A stretch of DNA of 64,000 nt from Candidatus Peregrinibacteria bacterium Greene0416_19 (GCA_007375735.1 VMEW01000004.1:1-64000); one strand, 5' to 3'; shown: positions 53,242-62,312, counted from the first letter of the stretch. The notes: generated from the sequence alone by a model not told the origin. Translations and numbers: made by a program.

Positions 53242-54348
53242 GTGCTCTCCCTCATCCTCCCCACCTTCAACGAGGCCCAAAATCTCCCTGAACTCTTGCC
53301 GAAGGTGCAACAGGCGCTGGGGTCGGTGCCGTATGAAATCATCATCGTCGATGACGATTCGCCGGACCGGACGTGGGAGGTGGCACGGGAGATGGGGAAG
53401 GCGGATCCGGGCATCCGGGTCATCCGCCGCGTGGGCCGGTGGGGACTCTCGTCAGCCGTCATTGAAGGGTTCCTGACGGCGACCGGCGACATGTTCGTCG
53501 TGATGGATGCGGACGGTCAGCATGATCCATCGATCGTCACGAAGCTCATGCAGGCGCTGGAGGAAGGCGCGGGCATCGCGATCGGATCTCGGTATGTCGA
53601 GGGTGGAGGGGTTGTGGGCGAGTGGGACGAGCGGCGGGCCATGCTCAGCCGCATCGCCACCCGGCTCGCCATCCGTCTGTGCAGGGTGAAGGTCAAGGAT
53701 CCCATGAGCGGCTTCTTCGCCATCCGGCGGGACGTATTCGAGGACGCGCTCCCGCGGCTGAATCCCAAGGGCTTCAAGATCCTCCTCGATCTCCTCATCC
53801 ACATCCGTCCGCACACGCGTGTGTGGGAGATTCCCTTCACCTTCGGCGTCCGTGCACATGGTGAGAGCAAGCTTTCCCGCCGCGTGCAGATCGAGTTCAT
53901 CGAGTACCTGTATGAGGCGGTGCTTGGGCGCTTCCTCCCGCTCACGTTCGTGCAGTACTGCATCGTGGGGGCGATGGGAGTCGCGGTGCACCTTGCCGCG
54001 TATGCGCTCATGGGTTGGATGCTGACCGGAGACCTGACCCCAACCCCGGCTCAGGACTCGCGCGCGTTCCTCCTCGCGATGCTCGGCGGCATCGAGGCGG
54101 CCATCGTCTTCAACTTCATCCTCAACAACGCCTGGACGTTCGCGCGGGCGCGGCTGCGGGGGTGGCGGGCCATCCTCGGATTCCTGCGGTTCAACGCCGC
54201 CTGCGCCTTCGGGGCGCTCGCATCCTATTCGGTCACACTGTTCCTCTTCGCACTGGGATTCGGCTTCGTCTCCGTCTTTGTGGGGGCGCTCGTGGGGGTG
54301 ATCTGGAACTACACGATGAACAGGGTGTTCACCTGGAGGGATCGGTGA
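53242..54348 (+). CDS. DPM1-like GT2 glycosyltransferase fused to GtrA domain
   Basis: 368 residues. The GT2 domain has LILPTFNEAQNLPELLPKV, IIIVDDDSPDRT and VVMDADGQHDPS, the dolichol-phosphate mannosyltransferase pattern. From ~235 four membrane spans form a GtrA domain (FVQYCIVGAMGVAVHLAAYA; NFILNNAWTF). It should make polyprenyl-phosphate-sugar and help it cross the membrane, feeding GT-C transferases such as the 54703 protein. GTG start with TACACT 7 nt upstream. Confidence 0.92.
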   Translation: MLSLILPTFNEAQNLPELLPKVQQALGSVPYEIIIVDDDSPDRTWEVAREMGKADPGIRVIRRVGRWGLSSAVIEGFLTATGDMFVVMDADGQHDPSIVTKLMQALEEGAGIAIGSRYVEGGGVVGEWDERRAMLSRIATRLAIRLCRVKVKDPMSGFFAIRRDVFEDALPRLNPKGFKILLDLLIHIRPHTRVWEIPFTFGVRAHGESKLSRRVQIEFIEYLYEAVLGRFLPLTFVQYCIVGAMGVAVHLAAYALMGWMLTGDLTPTPAQDSRAFLLAMLGGIEAAIVFNFILNNAWTFARARLRGWRAILGFLRFNAACAFGALASYSVTLFLFALGFGFVSVFVGALVGVIWNYTMNRVFTWRDR

Positions 54349-54367
54349 GCTACACTCGCCCCCTTGC

Positions 54368-54706
54368 ATGGCTAAATCATTCCCCGCTCTCCTCTTCGGC
54401 TGTCTAGCCATACTGATCCTGGCCATCCTGACGCCGCGGGTGTGGCTGCTCAGGAAGCTCTACCTTGATTCGGATCTCCGCAGCACCGTCCGTGTGGAGC
54501 TCAACGGCATCAATGCACAGGAGGGGATTCTGCTGTCCGATATGTTGGTGCAGGAGGTGACGGACAACACCATGCGCTTCCGCCTCCAGTTCCACCGCCG
54601 TGGAGCCGACAACTCCGGCTGCCTCATCGATTACTTCTCCACGGGACAAGTGCACTTCTGTGCCAAGTCTGGGCCTCCTCCGGGACCAGCTCCCGCCACT
54701 CCATGA
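54368..54706 (+). CDS. Hypothetical membrane-anchored protein (112 aa)
   Basis: One N-terminal hydrophobic helix (ALLFGCLAILILAIL) precedes a ~75-residue polar domain with two cysteines and a Pro-rich tail (SGPPPGPAPATP). No family recognised. It overlaps the next gene by ATGA, so the two are coupled. TACACT lies 11 nt before the ATG. Confidence 0.65.
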   Translation: MAKSFPALLFGCLAILILAILTPRVWLLRKLYLDSDLRSTVRVELNGINAQEGILLSDMLVQEVTDNTMRFRLQFHRRGADNSGCLIDYFSTGQVHFCAKSGPPPGPAPATP

Positions 54707-55980
54707 TCGCATTCTCCGATGAACGCCGGCTGCCGCTGCGACCGTGGATGATCCCCGCGTTCATCCTGGAGGTGTACGCGTTCGCTCTCGCGTTCCTGCA
54801 GGCGGTCGGCGGCGTCCGGACAGACGAAGCCAAGTACCTGCTCAACATTCCCTACCCTCATCCGCCGCTCGCACGGACCATCTTCAGTCTCACCGAGTTC
54901 CTGCCGTTTCAAGAGATGTTGTGGCGCGTGATCCTCGCAAGCGTGCTCGTCCAGGCGGTGTGGCTGGTCTGGGACATGGGTCGCCGCCTTCCCCGCCCCT
55001 CCCGCTTCGTGCTGGCGGCGAGCTGGCTCCTGTCCGCGGCGGTGATCACCCTGGGCGGAGCGATCCTTGTTGCCACGCTGACGGCGCTGCAGGGGCTGGT
55101 GCTGCTGTGGCTGTGGGAATGCAAGTGGGAAGCGGGAAAAGAAATTAATTTCTTTTCCCGCTTCCCACTTATCCATCGCAAGGAATGGCAGGCCTGTCTG
55201 ATCGGCATATGGTGGCTCTTCTCCCTCTTCACCGCGTATCAGGCCGTCATCTTCCTTCCGCTCGTGCTCGCGCTGCTCCGGCGCTGCGGAACTTCTTTTC
55301 CGCTACGGGTCCTGTACGGCTGGCTGCCCCTCGGGCTCCTCGGCATCTACACCCTCAGTAATCCGCTCGCCGCAGCCACGATGCTCATCCACGCCGATGA
55401 CGGGTCGTCGGTGACGGCGTTCACCAGGCTCTGGGGCACGGCCAAGCTCCTCCTGATTGCGGGGAGCGGCGTTGCGACGGTTCTGGGGCTCCTGGGGCTC
55501 CTCCGCAGACGGTCCAGGCCGGTCTTGTTCTCCTTCGTTCTGCTTCTTTTCTTCGTGCTTGGCTCGGTGCCGTATCCCTACTACGCGCTCCTCTTCCTGC
55601 CCTTCCTGTCATTCGGCGTCCTCCACGTTCTCGATCATGAACGCCTGAGCGTGACCGTGGTGCTCCCTTCCCTCGCTGCTGCAGCGGTCGTCCTGGTCTT
55701 CCTCTTCCCCCCGGAGTTCCACCGCAGCCCCGCCCGGGCCGTGATGCAAGCGATCATTCCCCGCGACAAACAGGGCGACATCCTCATCACGCACAGTTTC
55801 GGCCACGAATGGCAGTACGAGAGCCCCTTCACCGTCCGCCACTTCCGTCGTCCGCTGATGGCGGACGCCCAAGCCATTGTCTGTCAGGAGCAGTGTGATG
55901 ACTTCGGGTTTGAATGGAAGCCGTTGAGTGTGCGGGGGATTACGGATTTGCCTGAAGTTTGGGTACGGTCCTCACCCTAA
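54703..55980 (+). CDS. Polytopic GT-C-like membrane protein
   Basis: 425 residues and about ten membrane segments. Near the N-terminus GGVRTDEAKYLLNIPYPHPP matches the first-loop Asp-Glu motif of ArnT/PMT-type GT-C glycosyltransferases, which use polyprenyl-phosphate sugars. The following loops lack conserved features I can name. Codons 141-156 (KWEAGKEINFFSRFPL) are encoded by a perfect 48-bp palindrome. Coupled to the preceding gene by ATGA; likely partner of the DPM1-like enzyme. Confidence 0.78.
   Translation: MIAFSDERRLPLRPWMIPAFILEVYAFALAFLQAVGGVRTDEAKYLLNIPYPHPPLARTIFSLTEFLPFQEMLWRVILASVLVQAVWLVWDMGRRLPRPSRFVLAASWLLSAAVITLGGAILVATLTALQGLVLLWLWECKWEAGKEINFFSRFPLIHRKEWQACLIGIWWLFSLFTAYQAVIFLPLVLALLRRCGTSFPLRVLYGWLPLGLLGIYTLSNPLAAATMLIHADDGSSVTAFTRLWGTAKLLLIAGSGVATVLGLLGLLRRRSRPVLFSFVLLLFFVLGSVPYPYYALLFLPFLSFGVLHVLDHERLSVTVVLPSLAAAAVVLVFLFPPEFHRSPARAVMQAIIPRDKQGDILITHSFGHEWQYESPFTVRHFRRPLMADAQAIVCQEQCDDFGFEWKPLSVRGITDLPEVWVRSSP
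55123..55170. repeat. Perfect 48-bp palindrome inside a coding sequence
   Basis: Two 24-nt arms, AAGTGGGAAGCGGGAAAAG... and its exact reverse complement, meet without a loop. It starts on a codon boundary and is exactly 16 codons. Confidence 0.95.
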
Positions 55981-56100
55981 CCCTCTCCGCTCCGCAGAGA
56001 GGGCATGTGTATGTTCTGTTCTGTGCTTTTTCGCTGTTTTGTGACGACAAACAAAACAAAAACATTCCCTCTCCTCCAGAGAGGAGAGGGTTAGGGTGAG
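55971..56100. terminator. Long inverted repeat between convergent genes
   Basis: CTCACCCTAACCCTCTC (55971-55987) and GAGAGGGTTAGGGTGAG (56084-56100) are perfect 17-bp arms, with a further CTCTCC/GGAGAG pairing inside. The left arm contains the stop codon of the 54703 gene; the right arm abuts the epimerase stop. Likely bidirectional terminator. Confidence 0.75.
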
Positions 56101-56101
56101 G

Positions 56102-57136
56102 TCACGACATCCACTTCAACAGCTTAATAATCCCCATCTTCGCCGGCTGTCGGTGCGCCGACAGGCTTTCCGTCTGCGCGAGTTCTTTCCGATGCTCGTG
56201 GTAGTAGTTGTAGGCCTTCCACAGCATCTCTTCGTTCGTGAGGGTCGGTGTCCATCCAAGTTCGCGTTTCATCTTCGATGTGTCGAATGTGAAGTCTTCC
56301 GCGATCATCTTGTACTGGTACGGCCCGAGGGGGGACAAGCCGAGTGCATAGGCGATCTTCATCGCAGCCAGTGTCGGAGCCCGCGGCAGGGAGGCGACTC
56401 GGGCGCCGGTTCCGGCACGAGTGATGACTTCCTGATACACCTCGCGGAAGCTCTTCACGTCATCCGATCCGATATTGAAAATGCCGCGCACCGGCTTTTC
56501 CGCTGCGCGGACGCAGGCATCGACCAGATCCTTTGCGTAGATGAACTGGTAGCGGTTCTTCCCGCCTCCGACGACCCACACTTTCCGTCCCTCGTCGATG
56601 AATTCAAACAAAATCGCGAGGAGGCCCAGCCGTCCCTCGTCGATGATCGTGGGACAGCGGATGATGACCGGGTCGATCCCTTCAGCCGTTTCAAGAATCT
56701 TCTCCGCTTCCCACTTCGATTTCCCGTAGATTTCAACCGGGTTCGGCTGATCATCCTCGCGGACCGGCCGCTTCATCCCTTCACCCCACAGGCAGTTGCT
56801 GGAGATGAAGACGATCTTCCATACGTCGTATCGCCGCATCGCTTCGGCGAGCGCTCTCGTTCCGTCCACATTGCAGGACCAGAGGAACTTCTTATCCTTC
56901 ACTGCGTGTGCGAGGATGGCGGCGCAGTGGAAGACGGCGTCGAACTGATGCTCTGTGAAGAGCCGATCGAGGAGTGCTCGGTCACGAATGTCACCTTGGA
57001 TGGCGGTCAGATGCTCATGACGGTCATCGTCCCTGACCAGGTCGACGCTCACGACCGTCCATCCCTTCGCGAGCAACGCTCGCTTGAGGATGCCGCCGAA
57101 GAAGCCGGAACCTCCCGTCACTATGGCAGCGGGCAT
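56102..57136 (-). CDS. NAD-dependent epimerase/dehydratase
   Basis: 344 residues, extended SDR. VTGGSGFFGGILKRALLAKG is the NAD motif, VFISSNCLWG the Ser/Thr segment and IYGKSKWEAEK the YxxxK. Resembles the 3-beta-HSD/NDP-sugar epimerase group; substrate unknown. ATG 57136 has TACTCT 6 nt upstream. Confidence 0.87.
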   Translation of the reverse strand: MPAAIVTGGSGFFGGILKRALLAKGWTVVSVDLVRDDDRHEHLTAIQGDIRDRALLDRLFTEHQFDAVFHCAAILAHAVKDKKFLWSCNVDGTRALAEAMRRYDVWKIVFISSNCLWGEGMKRPVREDDQPNPVEIYGKSKWEAEKILETAEGIDPVIIRCPTIIDEGRLGLLAILFEFIDEGRKVWVVGGGKNRYQFIYAKDLVDACVRAAEKPVRGIFNIGSDDVKSFREVYQEVITRAGTGARVASLPRAPTLAAMKIAYALGLSPLGPYQYKMIAEDFTFDTSKMKRELGWTPTLTNEEMLWKAYNYYHEHRKELAQTESLSAHRQPAKMGIIKLLKWMS

Positions 57137-57188
57137 ACTGGCAGAGTACCCCCAAACGTGGCTTCCCGCAGCTCATTGCCTGCGTCAA

Positions 57189-57217
57189 TTGAAGCCAGTG
57201 AAGGGAGGGGGTAGAAT
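57189..57217 (+). promoter_or_regulatory. Promoter of the lysine-rich protein gene
   Basis: TTGAAG (57189-57194), 17-bp spacer, TAGAAT (57212-57217). Leader about 20 nt. Confidence 0.6.
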
Positions 57218-57243
57218 GCAAAGTTGCCTTTCCCCACCGTTCC

Positions 57244-57669
57244 ATGAAGAAGCGCACGATGAAGAAAAAGCCAGTCGCCAAGAAAAAGCCACTCAGATCG
57301 AAGAAGGTGAGGAAAATCATCGCAAAGAAAAAAGTCATGGCGAAGAAGCCAGCAGTGAAGAAGAAAATGAAAGTCATGACCGTTTCGAAGAAGAAAGCAG
57401 TCAGCGCTTCGGCGAAGAAAGTGACGGAGAAGCTCCTCGGCAAAGTCGTTCACTACTACGACCGCATCGGCGTCGCGATCGTGGATCTGCAGGCACCGCT
57501 CAAACTGGGGGATATCGTGCAGCTCAAGCGGGGCGAACGGGTGCTCACTCAGCCGGTGACCTCCATGCAGATCGAGCACCAGCCGGTGGCGATGGCGAAG
57601 AAGGGCGACGTGATCGGCCTGAAGATCGATGAGGAAATGCCATCGGGGACCAAGGTGATGCCCGTGTGA
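57244..57669 (+). CDS. Lysine-rich protein with EF-Tu domain-2-like barrel
   Basis: 141 residues. The first ~60 are a histone-H1-like Lys/Ala/Val tail (KKKPVAKKKPLRSKKVRK). The rest, EKLLGKVVHYYDRIGVAIVD to KGDVIGLKIDEEMPSGTKVM, is the small translation-factor-like beta barrel that elsewhere accompanies U32 peptidases (tRNA/rRNA hydroxylation). No U32 gene is in the window. The basic tail suggests nucleic acid binding. Repetitive AAG codons make the exact start uncertain. Confidence 0.75.
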   Translation: MKKRTMKKKPVAKKKPLRSKKVRKIIAKKKVMAKKPAVKKKMKVMTVSKKKAVSASAKKVTEKLLGKVVHYYDRIGVAIVDLQAPLKLGDIVQLKRGERVLTQPVTSMQIEHQPVAMAKKGDVIGLKIDEEMPSGTKVMPV

Positions 57670-57710
57670 GTAATCGGTAACCGCGTGTGCACCCACAGGA
57701 AAACCATCAA

Positions 57711-58658
57711 TCATATTCCGTCATATTGCCTATACCACGCGACAAACCTCGGTATCCCATCCTGAATCGTCGTCTTGGGTTCATACCCGAGCATCCTCTT
57801 CGCTTTCGCAATATCCGCCAGGCTCGCCCGCACGTCGCCCGGTTGCATGGGGAGGAAGACCTTCTGTCCCTCTTTGCCACAGCACTTCTCGATCATCGCG
57901 ACGAAGTCCATCAGCTGCTCCTGGCGGCCGCTGCCCAGGTTGAAGACCTCCTCCGGATAGTTCTTGTCGATCGACGCGACGATGCCGGCCGCGATGTCAT
58001 CAATGTACGTGAAGTCGCGCTGCATCTTGCCTTCGCCGAAGATCTGCATCGGCTGTCCGCGCAAGATCGCGTCCGTGAAGAGAAACAGCGCCATGTCCGG
58101 GCGGCCGTAGGGGCCATAGACGGTGAAGAAGCGCAGGCCCGTGACGGGAATGCCGTACAGGTGATGGTACGTGTGGGCCATCAGCTCGTTGTCCTTCTTA
58201 TTCATCCCGTAGAGCGAGAGTTGATTGTCCGTTCGATCAGCTTCGCCCGAGGGCAGCGTGTCGTTGCCCCCGTACACCGAGCTCGATGATGCGTAGATGA
58301 GCCCCGGAATCTTCTGTATTCGCACTTCATCGAGCACCTGGAAGAACCCGCGGATGTTGATGTCGATGTACTCGTCCGGATGCTCGAAGGCGTAGCGCAC
58401 GCCCGCGAGCGCGGCCAGATGGCACACGCGGTCCACGCCCTTCATAGCTTCACGGAGGGTTTCTCGATCGAGGATGTCGCCACGGATCATTCGAAACCCT
58501 TTCTTCTCCGATAGTTTCTTCGCTCTGGCCTCCTTCAGAGAAGGGTCGTAGTAGGCGTTGAAGTTATCCAGTCCGATCACCTCATCACCCCGCTCCAGGA
58601 GCGCGAGGGCGGTATGGAACCCGATGAAGCCGGCGGCGCCGGTGAGGAGTATTTTCAT
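57711..58658 (-). CDS. UDP-glucuronate 4-epimerase-like SDR
   Basis: 315 residues. LLTGAAGFIGFHTALALLER is the NAD site, YASSSSVYGGN and LYGMNKKDNELM carry the catalytic Ser and YxxxK. The pattern matches UDP-glucuronate 4-epimerases, which would act on the product of the overlapping ugd gene. The ATG at 58658 overlaps the ugd stop. Together they supply UDP-glucuronate and UDP-galacturonate. Confidence 0.88.
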   Translation of the reverse strand: MKILLTGAAGFIGFHTALALLERGDEVIGLDNFNAYYDPSLKEARAKKLSEKKGFRMIRGDILDRETLREAMKGVDRVCHLAALAGVRYAFEHPDEYIDINIRGFFQVLDEVRIQKIPGLIYASSSSVYGGNDTLPSGEADRTDNQLSLYGMNKKDNELMAHTYHHLYGIPVTGLRFFTVYGPYGRPDMALFLFTDAILRGQPMQIFGEGKMQRDFTYIDDIAAGIVASIDKNYPEEVFNLGSGRQEQLMDFVAMIEKCCGKEGQKVFLPMQPGDVRASLADIAKAKRMLGYEPKTTIQDGIPRFVAWYRQYDGI

Positions 58659-59974
58659 AGGCCGATGCCATGGTAGATCAATCCCGCCTCCGTCACCTCC
58701 CGCGGCTCGTAGATGTTGCGGCCGTCGAACAGGTCTTTCCCTTTCATGATCGACGCCAGTTCCTTCAGGTCGGCACCCCGGAACAGATCCCACTCAGTCA
58801 GCAGGATGACCGCATCAGCCCCCTTCGCTGCGTCCATGTGATGTTCCACAAATTCGATGTTGGAGGGGATGATTTTTTTCGTATTCTCCATTGCGACCGG
58901 ATCGAATGCTTTCACCTTGTGACCTCTTTCAAGAAGGAGCGGCAGCAAGTCCAGGCTCGGTGCCTCCCGCATGTCATCGGTCTTGGGTTTGAAGCTGAGT
59001 CCCCACACAGCAACGGTCGCTTTCGGCGGGAGCGCCGCCAGGATCTTGTCGAAGAATCGTTTCCGCTGCCGCGTGTTGATACGGTCGGTGGCGGAGACGA
59101 TGGAGAAATCAACACCGTACTCTTCAGCGGTCGCCAGCAGCGCCTTCACGTCCTTGGGGAAGCAGCTGCCGCCGTATCCGATGCCCGCATGCAGGAAGCG
59201 CGGCCCGATGCGGTCATCCAGGCCCATGCCCTTCGCGATATCACGGATGTTCGCCCCGGTCTTCTCGCAGAATTCCGTGAGCATATTGATGAAGCTGATC
59301 TTGGTGGCCAGGAAGGCATTGCTGGCGTATTTCACGATCTCGGCGCTCTCGCGGTTCATGAAAATGATCGGTTTTCCCACCCGCGTGATTGGTCGGTACA
59401 ACTCTTCCATCATTGCCCTGGCGTCGGCAGCATTATGAATTTCATTCGCCATTCCGATGACAATCCGGTCCGGCATCAGGGTATCGGGTACTGCCATTCC
59501 TTCGCGCAGGAACTCGGGGTTGCTGACGACGGGCATCGCATACGTCACTCCGCGCTCCTTGAACACGGCAACGATGCGTTCCTCGCACTTCTTTCCCGTA
59601 CCGACGGGGACTGTTGATTTGTTCACAAAGACGAGGTCATGGTTCGCATGCCGGGCGACCGTTTCCACGACGGCGAACACCGCGCGCAGGTCTGCTCTGT
59701 GGTTCTCCCCCGGCGGCGTGGCGACGGCGGAGAAGACGATCTGCACGTGGGGGAGCACCTCCTGGATGTCTGTTGTGAAGGAAAGGAGCCCGCTCTTCAA
59801 TCCCTTTTCGATCAGTTCCTCCAGTCCGGGCTCGTAGATGGGACTCTTGCCCGAGCGGAGCATCGCGATCTTCGCCGCATCGATGTCCACGCCGTAGACC
59901 GTGTGGCCGAGTTCCGCGAAGCACGCAGCGGAGACGAGGCCGACGTAGCCTGTACCGACTACTGCAATCTTCAT
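58655..59974 (-). CDS. ugd: UDP-glucose 6-dehydrogenase
   Basis: 439 residues. IAVVGTGYVGLVSAACFAEL is the NAD site, IYEPGLEELIEKGL is diagnostic, and GYGGSCFPKDVKALL contains the catalytic cysteine. It oxidises UDP-glucose to UDP-glucuronate for surface polymers. ATG 59974 has TACACT 6 nt upstream. Divergent from the PfkB kinase across a G-rich hairpin. Confidence 0.96.
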   Translation of the reverse strand: MKIAVVGTGYVGLVSAACFAELGHTVYGVDIDAAKIAMLRSGKSPIYEPGLEELIEKGLKSGLLSFTTDIQEVLPHVQIVFSAVATPPGENHRADLRAVFAVVETVARHANHDLVFVNKSTVPVGTGKKCEERIVAVFKERGVTYAMPVVSNPEFLREGMAVPDTLMPDRIVIGMANEIHNAADARAMMEELYRPITRVGKPIIFMNRESAEIVKYASNAFLATKISFINMLTEFCEKTGANIRDIAKGMGLDDRIGPRFLHAGIGYGGSCFPKDVKALLATAEEYGVDFSIVSATDRINTRQRKRFFDKILAALPPKATVAVWGLSFKPKTDDMREAPSLDLLPLLLERGHKVKAFDPVAMENTKKIIPSNIEFVEHHMDAAKGADAVILLTEWDLFRGADLKELASIMKGKDLFDGRNIYEPREVTEAGLIYHGIGL

Positions 59975-59986
59975 GACCTGAGTGTA

Positions 59987-60040
59987 GGGCAAGGGCTAGG
60001 GCTAGGGCTAGGGATCGGGTCCTTGCCCTGACCCTTGCCC
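59987..60040. repeat. G-quadruplex-like repeat in a divergent promoter region
   Basis: Five GGG runs at 59987, 59993, 59999, 60005 and 60011, each separated by 3 nt, then a C-rich arm (60021-60040) with CCCTTGCCC complementary to the first GGGCAAGGG. It directly abuts the ugd -10 box. Confidence 0.75.
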
Positions 60041-60076
60041 TTCCTCGAATGGCCAATTTCCTCCACAATGCTTCGC

Positions 60077-61030
60077 ATGAAGAAAATCCTCGTCACCGGC
60101 TCCATCGCCTACGATGTCCTCTTGGGCTACGACGGCTCGTTCGCCGACGCCATCGATCCATCCGACCTCGACCATCTGTCCGTCTCCTTCTTCAGCCCCC
60201 ACTACGCGCGGCACCACGGGGGAACGGCGGCGAACATCGCGTGGAACCTCAGATTGCTCCTGCAGGAGCCGCTGCTCGTCGGGACCGTCGGTTCGGATGG
60301 CGGATCGTATCTGGCTCTGATGCGTGAACGCGGCATCGATACCTCGATGGTGGAGGAGTTGCAGGAACACGTGACCGCCACCGCCATCATCGGCACCGAT
60401 GACGCCGAGAGACAGATTGCTTTCTTTCATCCGGGCGCGGACGCGCATGGAGCATGGCCGGATCTGTCGGAGCTGCGGGAAGATATTGCCTACGCGGTCA
60501 TCGGCGCGCGCAATCCCGCCCTCATGATGACGGCCGTGCGCTGGTGCCAGGTGTACGGCGTGCCGTACCTGTTCGATCCGGGACAGCAGGTGATCGCGCT
60601 CAGTTCAGACGAGTTGCTCGCCGCGGTCAAAGGCAGCGCCGGCGTCATTGCAAACGCATACGAATGGAGCCTGCTCTCGGCCAAAATCGGCCTCTCCACC
60701 GGTGCGCTCCTGGAGCTGGCTCCCATGCTCATCGTCACGCAGGGTGAGGAAGGCGTGACCATCTACAGGCGCAAAGAGCCCGCCATCGTTCTTCGTGCGT
60801 GCCCGCCGCAGCGGTTCGTGAACCCCACCGGCGCCGGCGACGCGTTCCGCGCGGGGTTGCTCACCGGCCTGCTCACCGGCTGGTCACTCGAACACTGCGG
60901 CATGCTGGGCGCCTCCATCGCATCGTTCGTTGTGGAGCAAGAGGGGACGCTGCTCGATTTCCTCGACGTGAACGACGTCCTTGGGCGAGCGGAAGTGACG
61001 TATGGGGAGGTGTTGCCCGAGATACGCTGA
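60077..61030 (+). CDS. PfkB family carbohydrate/adenosine kinase
   Basis: 317 residues, ribokinase fold. VTGSIAYDVLLGYDGSFADA opens the fold, HHGGTAANIAWNL is the substrate loop and NPTGAGDAFRAGLLTG the anion hole with catalytic Asp. The neighbour, SAH hydrolase, releases adenosine, so adenosine kinase is the best guess: it removes a product that inhibits the hydrolase. CACAAT lies 7 nt before the ATG. Confidence 0.85.
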   Translation: MKKILVTGSIAYDVLLGYDGSFADAIDPSDLDHLSVSFFSPHYARHHGGTAANIAWNLRLLLQEPLLVGTVGSDGGSYLALMRERGIDTSMVEELQEHVTATAIIGTDDAERQIAFFHPGADAHGAWPDLSELREDIAYAVIGARNPALMMTAVRWCQVYGVPYLFDPGQQVIALSSDELLAAVKGSAGVIANAYEWSLLSAKIGLSTGALLELAPMLIVTQGEEGVTIYRRKEPAIVLRACPPQRFVNPTGAGDAFRAGLLTGLLTGWSLEHCGMLGASIASFVVEQEGTLLDFLDVNDVLGRAEVTYGEVLPEIR

Positions 61031-61057
61031 TCACGTAGAGTGACGCTCTCACTCACA

Positions 61058-62311
61058 ATGTCGTACGTCAAAGATCCTTCGTTGGCCGCGCAAGGTCGTC
61101 TGAACATCGAGATCGCCGAAAAGCGCATGGGTGCGTTGCTGCAGGTGCGTGAACGCTTTGTACAGGAGAAACCCTTCGCCGGTGTCACCATTGGCATGGC
61201 GCTGCATGTGACGAAGGAGACGGCCGTTCTGGTGAAAACGCTCACAGCCGGAGGCGCGAAGGTTTCGATCACCGGCTGCAATCCGTTGAGCACACAGGAT
61301 GACGTTGCAGCGGCCCTTGCGGAGGAGAACGACGTCATGGTGTGGGCGTACAAGGGCGAGACGAAAGAGGACTACTATCGCTTCCTGACCGCGGTCATAG
61401 GCACGGAGCCGCACATCACCATCGATGACGGCTGCGATCTGGTCTCGGAGATCCACAAGCACCACCCCCACATGCTCCCCCGCCTCCTCGGCGGTTGCGA
61501 GGAGACGACGACCGGCATCATCCGGCTCCGCTCCATGGAGCGCGACGGGGCGCTGAAGATCCCCATGATCGCGGTCAACGACAACAAGACCAAGCACCTG
61601 ATGGACAACTACTATGGGACCGGACAGTCCACTTTTGATGGGATACTGCGGTCGACGAATCTCCTCATTGCCGGCAAGGCGGTCGTCATTCTCGGCTACG
61701 GCAGTTGCGGCAAAGGAGTTGCGATGAGGGCGAAGGGACTCGGAGCGCAGGTGATCATCACCGAAGTGGATGCGTTCGCAGCTCTGCAGGCGGCCATGGA
61801 CGGGCACCGGGTGATGAGGATGGACGATGCTGCTCCTGTCGGAGATCTTTTCATCACCGTCACCGGCGATTTGCATGTCATTCGCTACGAACACATGGAG
61901 ACGATGAAAGACGGCGCCGTGATGGCCAATGCCGGCCACTTCGACTGCGAGATCGACATGGAGACACTCGAGAAGAAGGCGAAACGGAAGCGCCGGGTCC
62001 GGCATTACCTGGATGAGTACGTGCTCCCGAGCGGCAGAGTGATCTACGTGGCCGGCGAGGGGAGATTGGTAAACCTCGCCTCCGCCGAGGGTCATCCCAG
62101 CGAAGTCATGAGCCTCTCCTTCTGCGGTCAGGCGCTTGCGTGCGAGTATCTGGTGAAGAACAAGGGGACATTGAAGCCGACCGTCATCACATTGCCCCCC
62201 GAGATCGACGATTTCATCGCCGGGTTGCAATTGGAGGCGATGGGGGTGGAGATCGATACGTTGACGGAGGAACAGAGGAAGTATTTGGCGTCGTGGGAGG
62301 AGGGGACCTAG
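61058..62311 (+). CDS. ahcY: S-adenosylhomocysteine hydrolase
   Basis: 417 residues. NDNKTKHLMDNYYGTGQST contains catalytic Lys/Asp residues, VILGYGSCGKGVAMRAKGLG is the tightly bound NAD site and HPSEVMSLSF lies near the C-terminal lid. The length and lack of the ~40-residue insertion match archaeal/thermophilic-type enzymes. It splits SAH into homocysteine and adenosine, sustaining the window's several methyltransferases. TAGAGT lies 16 nt before the ATG. Ends at a perfect 32-bp palindrome. Confidence 0.96.
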   Translation: MSYVKDPSLAAQGRLNIEIAEKRMGALLQVRERFVQEKPFAGVTIGMALHVTKETAVLVKTLTAGGAKVSITGCNPLSTQDDVAAALAEENDVMVWAYKGETKEDYYRFLTAVIGTEPHITIDDGCDLVSEIHKHHPHMLPRLLGGCEETTTGIIRLRSMERDGALKIPMIAVNDNKTKHLMDNYYGTGQSTFDGILRSTNLLIAGKAVVILGYGSCGKGVAMRAKGLGAQVIITEVDAFAALQAAMDGHRVMRMDDAAPVGDLFITVTGDLHVIRYEHMETMKDGAVMANAGHFDCEIDMETLEKKAKRKRRVRHYLDEYVLPSGRVIYVAGEGRLVNLASAEGHPSEVMSLSFCGQALACEYLVKNKGTLKPTVITLPPEIDDFIAGLQLEAMGVEIDTLTEEQRKYLASWEEGT

Positions 62312-62312
62312 C

